64,000 bases of DNA, taken from the NCBI GenBank assembly GCA_013398955.1, contig VWPU01013558.1:124001-188000 (forward strand), read 5' to 3'. The notes beneath the pieces are model-generated. The model was not told where the DNA came from and did not search any database. It saw nothing but the letters and a program-made list of their open reading frames with translations. Below, one piece after another: positions 63,546-64,000 of this stretch (the first letter of the stretch is position 1; every line of letters begins with the position of its first letter). Source of the DNA: Callaeas wilsoni. Its lineage: Eukaryota > Chordata > Aves > Passeriformes > Callaeidae. The position numbers and the translations under genes are program-made.

Positions 63546-64000
63546 ATTCAGCCACATCCAGCAAATAATGTCACATATTGAGGGCACGATTGCACTGCAC
63601 CCTCCCAGCCTGCCATCAGCAGCACTGCTCTTTGCAGACCAGGCAGGCTGGAGGGGAACCACACAGTTCAGGGAAGATGCTGAAGTGCCTTCTGGTTCTA
63701 GGTCACGATACATCACCCAGGCAAAAGTCACTGGTGCGTGGTGAACATTTGGGATTGGTAGGAAGCTGTCTATTCACAGAACATGGCACGGAGGACACCA
63801 GTGAAGCCAAGGACCATGTACCCACATGGAACACAGCACAGGAGACTGCAGGCAGGAGGCTGATGCTGCATTCTTACAGTGAACAGTGCTCCTGGGGTCT
63901 CCAGCCAGCACCTTGTAAATGCACAGACCTGATCGTCCAGGAAGAAGAAAGAAACAGCGGAGTTGGGAGAAGAATAAATCAGTTTTGTGATCTCTTGTTT
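63546..64000. other. Noncoding tail of window
   Basis: No gene, repeat or regulatory structure can be supported after the CR1 fragment. The minus-strand frame 63480-63731 overlaps the CR1 tail and is not a gene. Confidence 0.5.

Overview
This is vertebrate nuclear DNA, almost certainly from a bird and probably a songbird. The evidence is one clear CR1 LINE 3' tail at about 63.39-63.54 kb, very low interspersed-repeat density, spliced eukaryotic exons with GT/AG boundaries, and a gene of the MROH (maestro heat-like repeat) family, which is strongly amplified in passerines. There is no operon, ribosome binding site, CRISPR array, tRNA or rRNA that I can support.

The only gene I can defend is a plus-strand, multi-exon MROH-family pseudogene at about 47.16-53.77 kb. 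I reconstructed 19 exon-like segments. Apart from one shifted exon (two splice sites) and one lost donor, they have usable splice sites. Their reading phases join at every boundary, and the total is close to 2.4 kb of coding-like sequence. The last exon ends in TGA, followed about 110 bases later by an AATAAA signal. The copy is broken: in-frame stops at 48411 (TAG), 50034 (TGA), 50589 (TAG), 51128 (TAG) and 52807 (TAG); frameshifts near 50866 and 52739; a lost donor at 52338; and an exon at 47.8-48.0 kb whose family-type splice sites at both ends are missing. It was evidently copied with its introns, so it is a decayed DNA-level duplicate and not a retrocopy. The GC-rich block it occupies differs from the AT-richer flanks.

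The remaining sequence (1-46.7 kb and 53.8-64 kb) looks like intergenic or deep intronic DNA. I see no coding exon in it that I recognise. It holds microsatellites: GT at 1.7 kb, TTTC at 17.75 kb, and a compound CAAA/GGAGA/AAAGA tract at 44.57 kb. It also holds a few short tandem repeats, three likely ancient amniote interspersed-repeat fossils (20.63, 27.91 and 46.03 kb), and several AT-rich, homeodomain-core-rich stretches that are candidates for conserved noncoding elements (12.6, 13.7-14.6, 34.66, 36.7 and 62.7-63.1 kb). No conservation data were available, so those last calls are tentative. The window does not show a set of genes acting together. The MROH copy stands alone, with no second copy visible on either side.
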